Shown: positions 29,139 to 38,274 of the stretch, one piece after another
Layout: each line of letters begins with the position of its first letter
Numbering within the stretch: position 1 is the stretch's first letter
Assembly: GCA_016721015.1 (NCBI GenBank)
Contig: JADKJL010000003.1
Location: 248,001-312,000, forward strand
Length of the DNA: 64,000 nt
Reading direction: 5' to 3'
DNA from: Lysobacterales bacterium
GTDB lineage: Bacteria; Pseudomonadota; Gammaproteobacteria; Xanthomonadales; Rhodanobacteraceae
Translations under genes and position numbers: made by a program
Notes under the pieces: model-generated
Told to the model about the DNA's origin: nothing
The model's database searches: none
Seen by the model: only the letters and a program-made list of their open reading frames with translations

Positions 29139-31454
29139 TCAGCTTTCCCGAGCTCGGCGGATCCCCAGCCAACCCCTGGTCGCCGCCATCACCAGCGGAA
29201 TCGAACCAAACACGATAAACACGACATCGCCTGGCATGCGCAGCCATTCAAGCAATCGCGATCGCGGCGTTGCCATGTAATCCATGCTCCGCGCATGCCA
29301 GTAACCGTGTTGCACGACATCCCACATCTGCAAGACGCCACTCGGGAACAGGCTCATCAGGATCATCATCATCAAGCCGACGTTGGTGCCCCAGAACGCG
29401 ACCTTCACGTACTTCTCGATTCCCGGCCAGTCCTTTTCATTCGCGGTTTGACGCAGCACGAACACCATCAGTGCGATCGCCAACATGCCAAACACACCCA
29501 TCATCGACGCGTGACCGTGGTTCGGAGTCAACTGTGTACCGACTTCGTAATAGCTCACGATCGGCAGGTTGATGAGAAAGCCGAACATGCCGGCGCCGAA
29601 AAAGTTCCAGAAGCCGACTGCCATCAGGAAGTAGAACGTCCACTTGTGCGGGATCGGCACCGGCTTCCCGGCTAACTCCCCGGCTCGGCGCGTGGTGCGC
29701 ACGAAGTCCCAGGCGTCCAGCGTCAGCAATGTCAGCGGCACCACCTCCAGCACGGAAAATAGTGCCGACAAGGCCATGTTGAAGCCGGTCTGGCCGTTGA
29801 AGTACCAATGATGCCCGGTGCCGATCAGGCCACCCAGAAAATATAGAATTGCATCCAGATAGATCACCCGCAACGCGGTATTGCGTCGGGTAAGACCGAG
29901 TTGGTAGAGCGCCAGCGCAACGATCGTGGTGGCGAAGAATTCGAAGAACCCCTCGACCCACAGGTGGACAATCCAGAAGCGCCAGGTATCAACCACCGTG
30001 AAATTGGTTTTCGCGCCGAAGAACAACGCCGGGATGTAGAACACCGGAATCGACAGGGATGCAACGAAAAACATCTTGACGATTGGCCGGACTTCGACGT
30101 TGTCCACCTTGGAAGGACGCGCGACCCACCACAGCATTGCGAACCATACCAGCAGCCCGACAACCAAAACGTACTGCCAGATGCGACCGAGTTCCAGGTA
30201 TTCCCAGCCCTGGTTGCCGAGCCAGAACCACCAATCTCCCAGCAGTTGCGAAATCCCGGCCCATTCGCCCAGCAGACTGCCACCAATCACCGCAACGAAA
30301 GCAGCGAACAAGATGTGCGTCCATGTGGTGACGCCGCGCGGCTCCTCACGGCGCAACGTATTGCCGAGGAACAACGCGGCGGCGACATAGGCGGTAGCGA
30401 TCCACATGATCGCGCTTTGCAGATGCCAGGTGCGCATCAGGTTGCTTGGAAAAATCCTCTCGAGCTCAAAGCCGTAGAAACTGCCTGGATCGGCGCGATA
30501 GTGCGCAGTCGCGCCGCCAACCAGGGTCTGGAACAGAAACACCAAGGCGACCAGCACGAAGAACTTGACCAGCGCACGCTGCCCGGGACTCGATTCGCCC
30601 ACGCGAATACGCGGTTGGATGGCATGACCGTGACTGAGCCAACCCAGATATTCGAACTTGCCGAATGCCAGCAATACCGCGGCGATGCCGGCCAGCAATA
30701 CAAGCAGGCTCAACGCGCTCCACAACAGCGCACCCGGAATCGCGATGTTGCCGACACTCGGGTCAAACGGAAAGTTGTTGGTGTAGGAAAAATTCTCGCC
30801 GGGGCGATTCGCCACCGAAACCCATGCAGCCCAGCTGACGAAGGCACTGAATTCCCGCAGCTCGGTTGAGTCACTGATCAGATCAGGCTTGAGCCCGCCA
30901 TTCCCGGATGGTCGCTTGAAGTACTCAGTCCAGTAGCGGATCTGTTGTTGCCATGCCTGCACTTCCGCCGGCGCAAGTGTCAGCACGCCACTGTCCGCGT
31001 CGTAGCGGTTGGTTTTCAGCGTCACCGCGACAGAGGCTTGCACGGCTGCACGCTTTACTGGATCGAGCTCCACGACCGGCTTGCCAAATTGCTGCAACGC
31101 CAGTGCGGCAGCGGTGTCTTCGCCCATCCGATGCAGGGCCTCGGCCGAATAGTCCGGGCCAAGATAAGCGCCGTGACCCCAGATGCTTCCGTTGTTCATC
31201 AATCCATATTTCAGGAATACCGCCTGACCGTTGCCGATATCCTCGCCAGTGAACAACGTGATGCCGTGGGCATCGACAACCCTGGCTGGAATCGGTGGTG
31301 CATTGCGGTAGGCCAACACTGTTATGGCGATCAAGACGCCGAATCCGATCAGCATCACGATACCGATGCTGCGCAACCACCAGGGCGACAGCGGGCCATC
31401 GTCTGCAGGGTTGGCAATGGCATTGCTGGGGGGCACGACAGACGCAGTGGTCAT
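29139..31454 (-). CDS. norZ: Quinol-dependent nitric oxide reductase (qNOR)
   Basis: 771 residues. The N-terminal extension has a helix, then a periplasmic cytochrome c-like fold without heme motif (DIGNGQAVFLKYGLMNNGSIWGHG is split over about residues 72-97), as in single-subunit qNOR. The catalytic core follows with some 12 helices and likely metal ligands in WIVHLWVEGFFEFFAT, GTGHHWYFNGQ and NHGHASMMGVFGML. It reduces NO to N2O with quinol electrons, probably for NO detoxification, because no nitrite or nitrous oxide reductase genes are near. GGAG lies 6 bases before ATG 31454. Confidence 0.95.
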   Translation of the reverse strand: MTTASVVPPSNAIANPADDGPLSPWWLRSIGIVMLIGFGVLIAITVLAYRNAPPIPARVVDAHGITLFTGEDIGNGQAVFLKYGLMNNGSIWGHGAYLGPDYSAEALHRMGEDTAAALALQQFGKPVVELDPVKRAAVQASVAVTLKTNRYDADSGVLTLAPAEVQAWQQQIRYWTEYFKRPSGNGGLKPDLISDSTELREFSAFVSWAAWVSVANRPGENFSYTNNFPFDPSVGNIAIPGALLWSALSLLVLLAGIAAVLLAFGKFEYLGWLSHGHAIQPRIRVGESSPGQRALVKFFVLVALVFLFQTLVGGATAHYRADPGSFYGFELERIFPSNLMRTWHLQSAIMWIATAYVAAALFLGNTLRREEPRGVTTWTHILFAAFVAVIGGSLLGEWAGISQLLGDWWFWLGNQGWEYLELGRIWQYVLVVGLLVWFAMLWWVARPSKVDNVEVRPIVKMFFVASLSIPVFYIPALFFGAKTNFTVVDTWRFWIVHLWVEGFFEFFATTIVALALYQLGLTRRNTALRVIYLDAILYFLGGLIGTGHHWYFNGQTGFNMALSALFSVLEVVPLTLLTLDAWDFVRTTRRAGELAGKPVPIPHKWTFYFLMAVGFWNFFGAGMFGFLINLPIVSYYEVGTQLTPNHGHASMMGVFGMLAIALMVFVLRQTANEKDWPGIEKYVKVAFWGTNVGLMMMILMSLFPSGVLQMWDVVQHGYWHARSMDYMATPRSRLLEWLRMPGDVVFIVFGSIPLVMAATRGWLGIRRARES

Positions 31455-31529
31455 CGGGGACTCCAGGTCGATGGATGGGCACAGACTGAGCGTCTTCGCT
31501 TGCTGCGTGCCGGAACCTTCAATCGCGTC

Positions 31530-31543
31530 GACACTGCGGTGTC
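31530..31543. promoter_or_regulatory. Dyad upstream of norZ
   Basis: GACACTGCGGTGTC has perfect 5-base arms around a 4-base centre and sits 76-89 bases upstream of the norZ start. It could be an operator. It does not clearly match NsrR, NorR or FNR consensus sequences as I know them. Confidence 0.25.
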
Positions 31544-31711
31544 ATGCGATGTACGAAGCGCGAGTTTACTCCCATGATTTGTGTCTGGCGATCACGCTGG
31601 ACATGAGCAACGTCGAAGACGCGACGGTCATTTCCCAACTCAGCAACGCGAAACTGAGACGTGTCGAGCGACTGGCCGCTGATTTCTGCTTCCGAAGCCG
31701 ACGCGATCCAG

Positions 31712-32217
31712 CTACCAGCCGCCACCCCCACCGCCGCCGCCACCCGAAGAGCTTCCGCCACCCCTGCCCGATGAGGAGCCGGGTGCGCGCGAAGACGATG
31801 AAATCGCGCTGCTGAACGATGAGCTGAAGTGGCTGGCAAATCCGCCGCTATTGACCATCGATTGACTACCCACATACCAGCCAGCGCCTGCGACAGCGGC
31901 CGCGGCGGCGGCGGGGCCTACCGCTGTGGCGAAGCGATCAGTCCAGGTCTGCTCTACGCCGAGCGCAAGCGCGTACGGCAGCAGGCGATGGTATTCGTCG
32001 GCATCGAGCGGTGGCGCTTTTTGTGCGGACAGCTCATCGCGCTCGGCAAATGCGAGATATCGGCACGGATGACGATACCGCTGTGAAAATCCAGGATTCG
32101 CTCATCCGCGCGCGCTGTGGAAATCGCCCCTGCAATCGAGAGGCACAACACAAGCAGTGGGACAGCGAACCACGCCGTCGCGTTGCTGACGCGAGAGGGA
32201 GCGTGCAGGTGCCACAT
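31712..32217 (-). pseudogene. DUF2207 membrane protein, collapsed by internal deletion
   Basis: The N-terminal part starts at ATG 32217 with a strong site (AGGAG, 8 bases) and reads as a signal peptide plus DERILDFHSGIVIRAD, the usual start of mature DUF2207 proteins. Near 32060 the sequence changes frame and resumes as RYLAFAERDEL, then LLPYALALGVEQTWTDRFA, ending in a Ser/Gly-rich tail (SSSGGGGGGGGGW) at 31712, the usual C-terminus of the same family. The family is typically about 600 residues; here only about 170 remain, so roughly 1.3 kb is missing. The join is out of frame, so no normal product is possible. Confidence 0.82.
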
Positions 32218-32469
32218 TCGGAAATCTCCTGGTCGAACCTGGCGACCGAAAACCCTGGTGGGCGAAGATGCCAAGCGTAACCGCGGCGCATGGTTGGCGC
32301 ATCTCCACACCGACCCTGAATTCGCCACCTCACTGCGAGAGGACATCATCTGCGGAGTGCCGAGACACAATCGCACCGAGGGTGCGAACCTGGATCCGGT
32401 ATTCGGTTCGACAGCGTGACTTCAGCACTCTCCTGTCCCCTGAACGCGCTGACTTGCGTTTGATCTTCC

Positions 32470-33897
32470 ATGGCCCGCACAAACCGATCTTCCGGAAACG
32501 AGATGCAGACTGGCCAGCAAAAACACGCGCGCTCAATCGGAAGCATCGCCCTGGCTGTCCTGGCCGCCATCACCCTGTTCGCCTTGAGCGGGGGTCTGGG
32601 CCATGTACTCGGCTGGATCCAGGCCGGTGAACGGCGGGGTTTGCAGGCAGCTTTGTTTCAAAGCGCGCCGCTGCGAACGACACAAGATGGACTGGATCGC
32701 GCGTATCTAGTCAGCACGCAATCGGAGTCGGTCTATTTTGGCAGTGGACGCGGCGTGAGTCAGGTTCGTCGCGACGATCTGCATGTCGATCTGTGGGCCA
32801 TCGATGCGGCATCGGCAACGGTCGCCTGGCGCAGGCGTCTGCGAACATTCGAGGGTAGCCAGCGTGAGGGTCGCATGCTCACCGGGTTCGAGATCCTCGG
32901 TGTTGACGGCACGACTTTGTGGCTCAATGCGGAAGGTCCTGTGGGGGTGTCGCTGAAGGACGGCAGCGTCGTCGCCGATGCGTCGCGTATCGAAAAACGC
33001 AATCCCTCGCTTGCCGGCAAACTGGTCACCCAGCGCGGATATATCGCATTCGGTCGCAATGGATTGCAGCTGACCTTGAGCGACGCCAGCCAGTGGCGTA
33101 TTGATGCGAATGATCTGCTCGCAGCGCCACGCGATACACCGGTGAGGCATCCGGAGGGCATCGTTCCACCCGCGAACCCACTGCCATCGACGACCAGCAG
33201 CTTCCAGGTTCGATCGCTCTCGGCTGGCCAAGCCTGGCTCGGTGTACTGACTGACGCGGAAGCCGATGAACTCAGCCATCCGCCCGTCATTCCCGGTCGA
33301 GATACCGGCGAGCGACCCGGCGCGTTGCAACAATTTCTCAACGACAACCATGTTCCCCAGCCATTGAACAATCCCCTGCCACGGCCCTACCGACTCTGGC
33401 AGGCCAAGATGACGGAAGTCTCGGCGGCACCCCAGGATTGGCCGAAGGAGCTTCCGGACAACTGGGGGAAGCGGTCCGAGTTCAGTGAATACAAAGTACT
33501 TGCCGATGCCCCGGCCTTTCTGCGCGCGGGACTATTGCGCCAGCATCGCCATGCCGAGATCCCACTCTGGTATCGCGATCCGGACAGCGTGCTCGTATTG
33601 CATGTCGACAAACTCGGTGATGCAGGACGCCTGCAACTCACCCGAGTCTCGGGACCGAACGGCAAGGTCGTCTGGCAAGCTCCTTTGCCGATGGCTTCCC
33701 TCGCCTCCGTCATGCACGGCGATCACGATCTGCTGCTCTGGGGAAGCGTGCCCGACGTCGCCGACGATGGGCGATCAGGCGGACATCCATGGCACCAGGT
33801 GCTGGTTCGGGTTGATGTCCCGACTGGCAAGAGCATGGTTCTTGACCTGATACGGGAAGGATTCACGCACGAGCCGACACCCGGATCGAAGCCGTGA
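32470..33897 (+). CDS. Membrane-anchored PA2928-like protein of unknown function
   Basis: 475 residues from ATG 32470 (ATG 32503 is also possible). One N-terminal helix (SIGSIALAVLAAITLFAL) is followed by a large extracytoplasmic domain with propeller-like features: VDLWAIDAASATVAWRRRL, GVSLKDGSVVADASRIE, GRNGLQLTLSDASQWRID and a late LHVDKLGDAGRLQLTRVSG. The pattern resembles the PA2928 family, but I am only moderately sure of the assignment. Function unknown. Confidence 0.65.
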   Translation: MARTNRSSGNEMQTGQQKHARSIGSIALAVLAAITLFALSGGLGHVLGWIQAGERRGLQAALFQSAPLRTTQDGLDRAYLVSTQSESVYFGSGRGVSQVRRDDLHVDLWAIDAASATVAWRRRLRTFEGSQREGRMLTGFEILGVDGTTLWLNAEGPVGVSLKDGSVVADASRIEKRNPSLAGKLVTQRGYIAFGRNGLQLTLSDASQWRIDANDLLAAPRDTPVRHPEGIVPPANPLPSTTSSFQVRSLSAGQAWLGVLTDAEADELSHPPVIPGRDTGERPGALQQFLNDNHVPQPLNNPLPRPYRLWQAKMTEVSAAPQDWPKELPDNWGKRSEFSEYKVLADAPAFLRAGLLRQHRHAEIPLWYRDPDSVLVLHVDKLGDAGRLQLTRVSGPNGKVVWQAPLPMASLASVMHGDHDLLLWGSVPDVADDGRSGGHPWHQVLVRVDVPTGKSMVLDLIREGFTHEPTPGSKP

Positions 33898-33958
33898 ATC
33901 GCGGCCCGATCCGGGCTCTGCCCGCGAAGCTCTGCTCTGATCGGAGCGGTAAGTTACG

Positions 33959-34852
33959 ATGCCGACCGTTGTCACCCTCGGCCAGAGCCGGATCAGGAGA
34001 TTTTCCGACGTGTCGCACTATTCCGGCCCGCTGCTCACCCGCGCCATTGCCGATTCAATGGGCGCAGCCCGTGACGCAGGGGCCAACGTGTGGGGCGGTT
34101 CGCTGGATCTGGGGCGCTCGACCGACACGATCCAGTTGGGCGCGACCGAATGGCATTGGCGCAGCCAGTCTTTCGCCTACGCCGACGCGCTCAAGGATCG
34201 AACGATCTATTTCCGGGATGGCGAGGAGTTCGTCGCCATATCGCGATTTGCCGGTTCGCTGATCAAATTGGTGCCGACTGAATGGGGCGCGCCGACGTTC
34301 GAGATCGATGGCATCAAGATGCTGCCGACCTCGAAGGAATCCCCTTTCGAGGATGCGCGACGCAAGGTTGCCCTGATCGAGCCACGTGGCAAGCGGATCC
34401 TGGATACCTGCGGCGGTCTCGGCTACTTCGCGGCGTGTTGTCTCGATGCCGGCGTCGCCCGCATCGACTCGGTCGAGAAAAATGCCGACGTGCTTTGGCT
34501 GCGCACGCTGAACCCGTGGTCCCCCGATCCAGACTCGCCCGCCAGCAGCGGCCGCCTGCATCTCAACCATGCCGACGTGTCCGCAGTGATTGTCGGCATT
34601 GCCGATGCATCTGTTGATGCCCTGCTGCATGATCCCCCCCGATTCGGCATTGCCGGCGAACTGTATTCGCAGGCCTTCTACGATCAGCTCGCGCGCGTGC
34701 TGCGTCGCGGCGGCAAGTTGTTTCACTACACCGGCAGCCCGAACAAGCTGACCAGCGGGCGCGACGTGCCGCGCGAGGTGAGCAAGCGTCTCGAAAAGGC
34801 CGGTTTCAAGACCGATCTTGCCCTCGACGGGGTGCTGGCGACACGTCGTTGA
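33959..34852 (+). CDS. Class I SAM-dependent methyltransferase-like protein
   Basis: 297 residues. An N-terminal beta-rich region is followed by a Rossmann-type methyltransferase core: RILDTCGGLGYFAACCLDAG (motif I), IDSVEKNADVLWL (acidic residue of motif II) and DALLHDPPRFGIAGELYS (motif IV), ending with LRRGGKLFHYTGSP. It resembles spermidine synthase-like and archaeal-type methyltransferases. The substrate is unknown. The start is uncertain: the ribosome site at ATG 33959 is weak, and a GTG near 34010 would still include the core. Confidence 0.75.
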   Translation: MPTVVTLGQSRIRRFSDVSHYSGPLLTRAIADSMGAARDAGANVWGGSLDLGRSTDTIQLGATEWHWRSQSFAYADALKDRTIYFRDGEEFVAISRFAGSLIKLVPTEWGAPTFEIDGIKMLPTSKESPFEDARRKVALIEPRGKRILDTCGGLGYFAACCLDAGVARIDSVEKNADVLWLRTLNPWSPDPDSPASSGRLHLNHADVSAVIVGIADASVDALLHDPPRFGIAGELYSQAFYDQLARVLRRGGKLFHYTGSPNKLTSGRDVPREVSKRLEKAGFKTDLALDGVLATRR

Positions 34853-34925
34853 CCTGCCTGATTGAGGCAGGATGAAGGCGCATCGCCAACCGCCATTCGC
34901 GCCATCGAACACCAACGGAGCCCCC

Positions 34926-35321
34926 ATGAATCACATCGTCATCTCGAGTTTCGAAAACATGGAAACCGGCGACATGCAATCTCAAGGCGAGTCGATCAAC
35001 TTGTTTGATTCCGAAGCATCGGCGCGCGCCCATTTCTCAAGTCGTTCATCGCTGCTCGGACCAGCGGTCGCCAAGGCCCGGAAGGAAACGCCGAATGCCC
35101 GCTTTATCACCTGGCTGCTGATCCTGCGCATGCCGCTCGATGTCAACGACGTCGACGAAGCATTGGAAGATCTGGAACTGGTTCTTGAGGAAACCGAAGA
35201 AATCGATGATCCTTTCGGCGAACTGGTCGTTGCCTACGAAGGTTTCGAACATGCTGCCGAGAGCCAGGTCGAATACCCGCAGGCCGCCGCACTCAAGGGC
35301 CTTGAAGCCTGGTTGACCTGA
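34926..35321 (+). CDS. Small acidic cytoplasmic protein of unknown function
   Basis: 131 residues with no signal or membrane segment. It begins MNHIVISSFENMETGDMQSQ and is strongly acidic in its middle (DEALEDLELVLEETEEIDD). GGAG precedes ATG 34926. I do not recognise a family. It lies between the methyltransferase and the ECF sigma gene, 73 bases after the former. Confidence 0.65.
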   Translation: MNHIVISSFENMETGDMQSQGESINLFDSEASARAHFSSRSSLLGPAVAKARKETPNARFITWLLILRMPLDVNDVDEALEDLELVLEETEEIDDPFGELVVAYEGFEHAAESQVEYPQAAALKGLEAWLT

Positions 35322-35358
35322 TCGCTATTTTCAGCAATGCGCTGTCCAAGCTGGATCC

Positions 35359-35913
35359 ATGGCGACTGTTGCCGTTGATCCATCCAGTGCTAGTCTGACT
35401 TCCGGTCTGGAGCCACGCGCGATGCAGTTCGAGCAGGTTTATGCGGAGGTCAAGCGAATCGCGCATGCGCAGCTGGCTCGTCACGGCGCTCAGATGCTGA
35501 GCACGACGGACCTCGTTCACGAAGCCTATTTGAAGCTGGCGCTGTCGCCAGAAGCGTTGCCTGCCGAGGATAGATTGCACACTGTGAACCTGGTTGCCAG
35601 AGTGCTGCGACAGGTTCTGGTCGATGCCGCACGGCGAAGTCTTGCCGAGAAGCGTGGCAGCGATCCTGTGCGCGTCGCACTTGAAACGAACTACCCGGCC
35701 GCACAGTCCGGTGTCGACATTCTCGCGCTTGATCAAGCCTTGCAGCAGCTCAAACAAATCAACGAGCGCATGGCGCAAGTGGTCGAACTGCATTTTTTCG
35801 GCGGAATCGAATTCGCCGAAATTGCCGGGTTTCTCGGCGTTGACAGACGCACCATTCACCGCGATTGGACGGCGGCAAGGCTGCTATTGGCGCAGGCACT
35901 TGCCGCCGACTGA
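35359..35913 (+). CDS. ECF RNA polymerase sigma factor (PF07638/TIGR02999 type)
   Basis: 184 residues. Region 2 is represented by FEQVYAEVKRIAHAQLARHG and STTDLVHEAYLKLA; region 4 by MAQVVELHFFGGIEFAEIAGFLGVDRRTIHRDWTAAR, a helix-turn-helix. The DLVHEAYLKL context is typical of the ECF branch often encoded beside Ser/Thr protein kinases, some members of which are activated by phosphorylation. A kinase of that kind lies 2.4 kb away on the other strand. ATG 35359 has a weak ribosome site; ATG 35422 (MQFEQV) is a plausible alternative. Confidence 0.88.
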   Translation: MATVAVDPSSASLTSGLEPRAMQFEQVYAEVKRIAHAQLARHGAQMLSTTDLVHEAYLKLALSPEALPAEDRLHTVNLVARVLRQVLVDAARRSLAEKRGSDPVRVALETNYPAAQSGVDILALDQALQQLKQINERMAQVVELHFFGGIEFAEIAGFLGVDRRTIHRDWTAARLLLAQALAAD

Positions 35914-35962
35914 TTCGATGTCATGCGCACGCGGATGGCACATCGACGCAGCCTCTCCCCCT

Positions 35963-35976
35963 CTAGCCCGGGCTAG
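35963..35976. terminator. Perfect palindrome between convergent sigma and fibre genes
   Basis: CTAGCCCGGGCTAG is a perfect 14-base palindrome overlapping the stop codon of the leftward fibre gene and lying 50 bases after the sigma gene's stop. It could act as a weak bidirectional terminator, but no T run follows on either side. Confidence 0.25.
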
Positions 35977-37652
35977 CGTTCCAGAGCTTTCTCCAGCGCA
36001 TCGAGCCTTGCGTTTTGCGCAGCACTTGACGCCCGCAACGCTGCATTCTCGGCCCGCATTGCCGCGAGCTCTGCGTTTTGCGCTGAATCCGAATCACGCA
36101 GCGCGGCGTTCTCGGCTTCCAATTCCTGCATCGCGCGCACCGCAACCGCTTCAAAACCACGCAAGGATAGCGACAGATAGCCTTGCTCGTCCTTGCTCAC
36201 CCACTGCGGGAAAACCTTTTCTACTTCTTGCGCGATAAAACCCAGGTGCTGGCCCGGTGCCTCGAAGGGTTGGCTGCTGTCCTTGTATTCGAAATACACC
36301 GGTCGCAGCGCGGCAATCTGGCTCAGTGCGCCGGTGTAGTCCGATACGTTCTTTTTCAGCCGCGCATCCGACATCGTCGCAATCGTGCCGGTGGTGGTGC
36401 GCAGTTGGCCGTTGCTGTCCAGACTCATGCGCAGCGTGCCACCTCCCGCATTGTTGTATCCATCGTTGTGCACGCCGCCCTGGAACCAGGCAAAGCTGGT
36501 GTTGCTGCGGCTGTACAAGGTGCCCGTCTGCACGCCAATGCCGAAATCGTTCGGCCCCCACAGATTGAGCATTTGCCGGGTTTGGTTGCCAAAGCCGAGT
36601 GAGCCGGTCGTGCTGATCGCCGCATTGCCGTTGATCGTCAGCGCCGCGCCTGCTGAGGGTGTATTGGTGTTGATGGCCATGCCGCCTTGGGCGCGGACCA
36701 GGAATTGATTGGAACCTGTGGAAGTGAAATCCGAATCCTGGCTGTCCGCCCACACAAACGTGCCTTGATCGCCAGTTTCCGTATTGGTCGAGGCGACGCT
36801 GGAACATCCAAAAATGCTCGAATCCAGGAGTGAGTTGCGACGAACTTTGGCTCGACGTCCGCCTGCCGAGCTGTAATCGCCACCTGCACAGTTCTGCAGG
36901 CCGCCACCGACGCTGCTGTACTTTCCGCCAGCTTGGTTGCCGCCGCCGCCGCTGACCGTCGCAAAAGAAGCCGTTTGCTCACCGTCGACAAATAGCCCAC
37001 CGATTGGACTGTCATCACCCGCCATGTTCGTCGATCCCCCGCCAATGACGCCATAGTTATCCGTGACGACATTCCCCAAAAAAAAGTTGCCACCGCCACC
37101 AATAGTGGCCCCGATAACGCCGGTACGCTCGAAGTTCTGGCGCCCGAAAATCACATTGCCAACACTCAATCCGGTCGGACTCACGGCGCTGAAGCGCCCG
37201 ACCTGCACATTGCCGCTGCGCAAAACCAGCGCGTTCAGATCAGTCGTTCCGATGAATTCGGAGTTCGCGTTCACTCCCGAATTGCCCGTGGTATCCCAGC
37301 AAATGCCGGCCAGCGCGGCTTTGGGGTCAAAACGGGTGGGCTCGCTCAAGCTGCTGAAGCCACTGTTGTTCTGACCGACTTCGGTCTTGAGTTTGAGCGC
37401 TGGAGCCAGGCTGAGATCAATTCCAAACTCCACCTCTGCGCTGAAGTTTCCGTCTCTGACCGGAACGTTGTACAAGGTGATGGGCTGGCTGACCGAGGCC
37501 GTACCGGCTTCATTGAGCAAGGTCAAGCGCAGATCATATGTGCCGTTTGCTGGCTTGCCGCCGTCGTTCAATGAGCCGTGATAGGTCCACGGTGTGGCGC
37601 TGACAGAAGCAGAAGCGATCAGCAGGGCAATGGCAAGTGCGGTGCGTTGCAT
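35973..37652 (-). CDS. Secreted fibre protein A with peptidase S74 chaperone domain
   Basis: 559 residues with signal peptide (ends near SVSA). A conserved N-terminal domain begins TPWTYHGSLNDGGKPANG; a middle region has YadA-head-like turns (TVSGGGGNQAGGKYSSVGGG), then a receptor-like beta region. The C-terminus has the S74 intramolecular chaperone: MSDARLKKNVSDYTGALSQI and LGFIAQEVEKVFPQWVSKDE, ending in a coiled coil rich in AENAALR. S74 domains trimerise fibres and then cleave themselves off before SD. Its N-terminal 372 bases are almost identical to fibre B. It follows a small IFKNGFE protein by 24 bases. Confidence 0.85.
   Translation of the reverse strand: MQRTALAIALLIASASVSATPWTYHGSLNDGGKPANGTYDLRLTLLNEAGTASVSQPITLYNVPVRDGNFSAEVEFGIDLSLAPALKLKTEVGQNNSGFSSLSEPTRFDPKAALAGICWDTTGNSGVNANSEFIGTTDLNALVLRSGNVQVGRFSAVSPTGLSVGNVIFGRQNFERTGVIGATIGGGGNFFLGNVVTDNYGVIGGGSTNMAGDDSPIGGLFVDGEQTASFATVSGGGGNQAGGKYSSVGGGLQNCAGGDYSSAGGRRAKVRRNSLLDSSIFGCSSVASTNTETGDQGTFVWADSQDSDFTSTGSNQFLVRAQGGMAINTNTPSAGAALTINGNAAISTTGSLGFGNQTRQMLNLWGPNDFGIGVQTGTLYSRSNTSFAWFQGGVHNDGYNNAGGGTLRMSLDSNGQLRTTTGTIATMSDARLKKNVSDYTGALSQIAALRPVYFEYKDSSQPFEAPGQHLGFIAQEVEKVFPQWVSKDEQGYLSLSLRGFEAVAVRAMQELEAENAALRDSDSAQNAELAAMRAENAALRASSAAQNARLDALEKALER
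37281..37652. repeat. 372-bp near-identical direct repeat, copy 1
   Basis: This segment, from ATTGCCCGTGGTATCCCAGC to the fibre A start codon, is nearly identical to 42688-43059 with only scattered single-base differences. Both encode the signal peptide and first domain of the fibre proteins. The two copies are in direct orientation 5.4 kb apart and flank the kinase gene. Confidence 0.9.
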
Positions 37653-37676
37653 GGGAGTCTCCTAAGCGTGCAGAAA

Positions 37677-37958
37677 TCAGCTTTCAAAACCGTTCTTGAA
37701 GATCAGGTCTCCAGCGCCGCAGCTGGTGGCCAGTGATTTGGGGGCGGCCAGCACGGCCAGTACGCTGTAGCGCTCATCCGCCGAACTTTTCGGCGTAGCG
37801 ACAGCGGGCTTTAACTCAGCGCTGACTGCAAAGCGCGTGTCTTCGCTGGTCAGGGTGGTCACCGGTTCAAGCGCGGCACTGCCGCTGTAGCGATCTGCTG
37901 CGTGGCTGGCGGCGGTGACCAGCAGCAACCCTAGCCCCAAGGCGAATGGTCGAACCAT
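37677..37958 (-). CDS. Small secreted protein ending in IFKNGFES (copy 1)
   Basis: 93 residues with a signal peptide ending near SHAA, then a simple region (RYSGSAALEPVTTLTSEDTR) and the C-terminus CGAGDLIFKNGFES. The terminal motif matches other secreted proteins in the window. GGAG lies 7 bases before ATG 37958. It is 24 bases upstream of fibre A and almost certainly co-transcribed. It is a close paralogue of 43084-43365. Function unknown; a partner or anchor of the fibre is inference. Confidence 0.8.
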   Translation of the reverse strand: MVRPFALGLGLLLVTAASHAADRYSGSAALEPVTTLTSEDTRFAVSAELKPAVATPKSSADERYSVLAVLAAPKSLATSCGAGDLIFKNGFES

Positions 37959-38033
37959 GGAGTACTCCGTGTGCTGAAAATCGGGAACGCCTAGCAGGCG
38001 TCGCCGCTGCCCACTTGGTGGGCTACGGGTAGG

Positions 38034-38060
38034 TACGAAAAATCGATGCGCCATGGGACA
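38034..38060 (-). promoter_or_regulatory. Candidate ECF-type promoter of fibre cassette A
   Basis: On the minus strand, TGTCC (38060-38056) is separated by 18 bases from CGTA (38037-38034), 76 bases before the start of the small IFKNGFE gene. The spacing and TGTC/CGT cores resemble ECF-dependent promoters. The same element stands before cassette B (a homologous duplicate) and, independently, before fibre C and the beta-helix gene. Confidence 0.4.
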
Positions 38061-38274
38061 TGACGCAGACAAATACCTTGGAATTACAGCCGAATGGCTG
38101 GTCAAGCCGGGATTACGAGAAAGTGGAGCTTAAGTCTAAGACCACGCTTCTTGGCTTTAAGGCTAGGCCGGCAAAAGATTGCAGAAAACCGTCGCGATCT
38201 TCCCCGGACAGATGTGTGCTCACGCCGGGATGACGGGCGCTTCAGTCAGTGTCATTCGCCCTAAGGGTGCTGAC

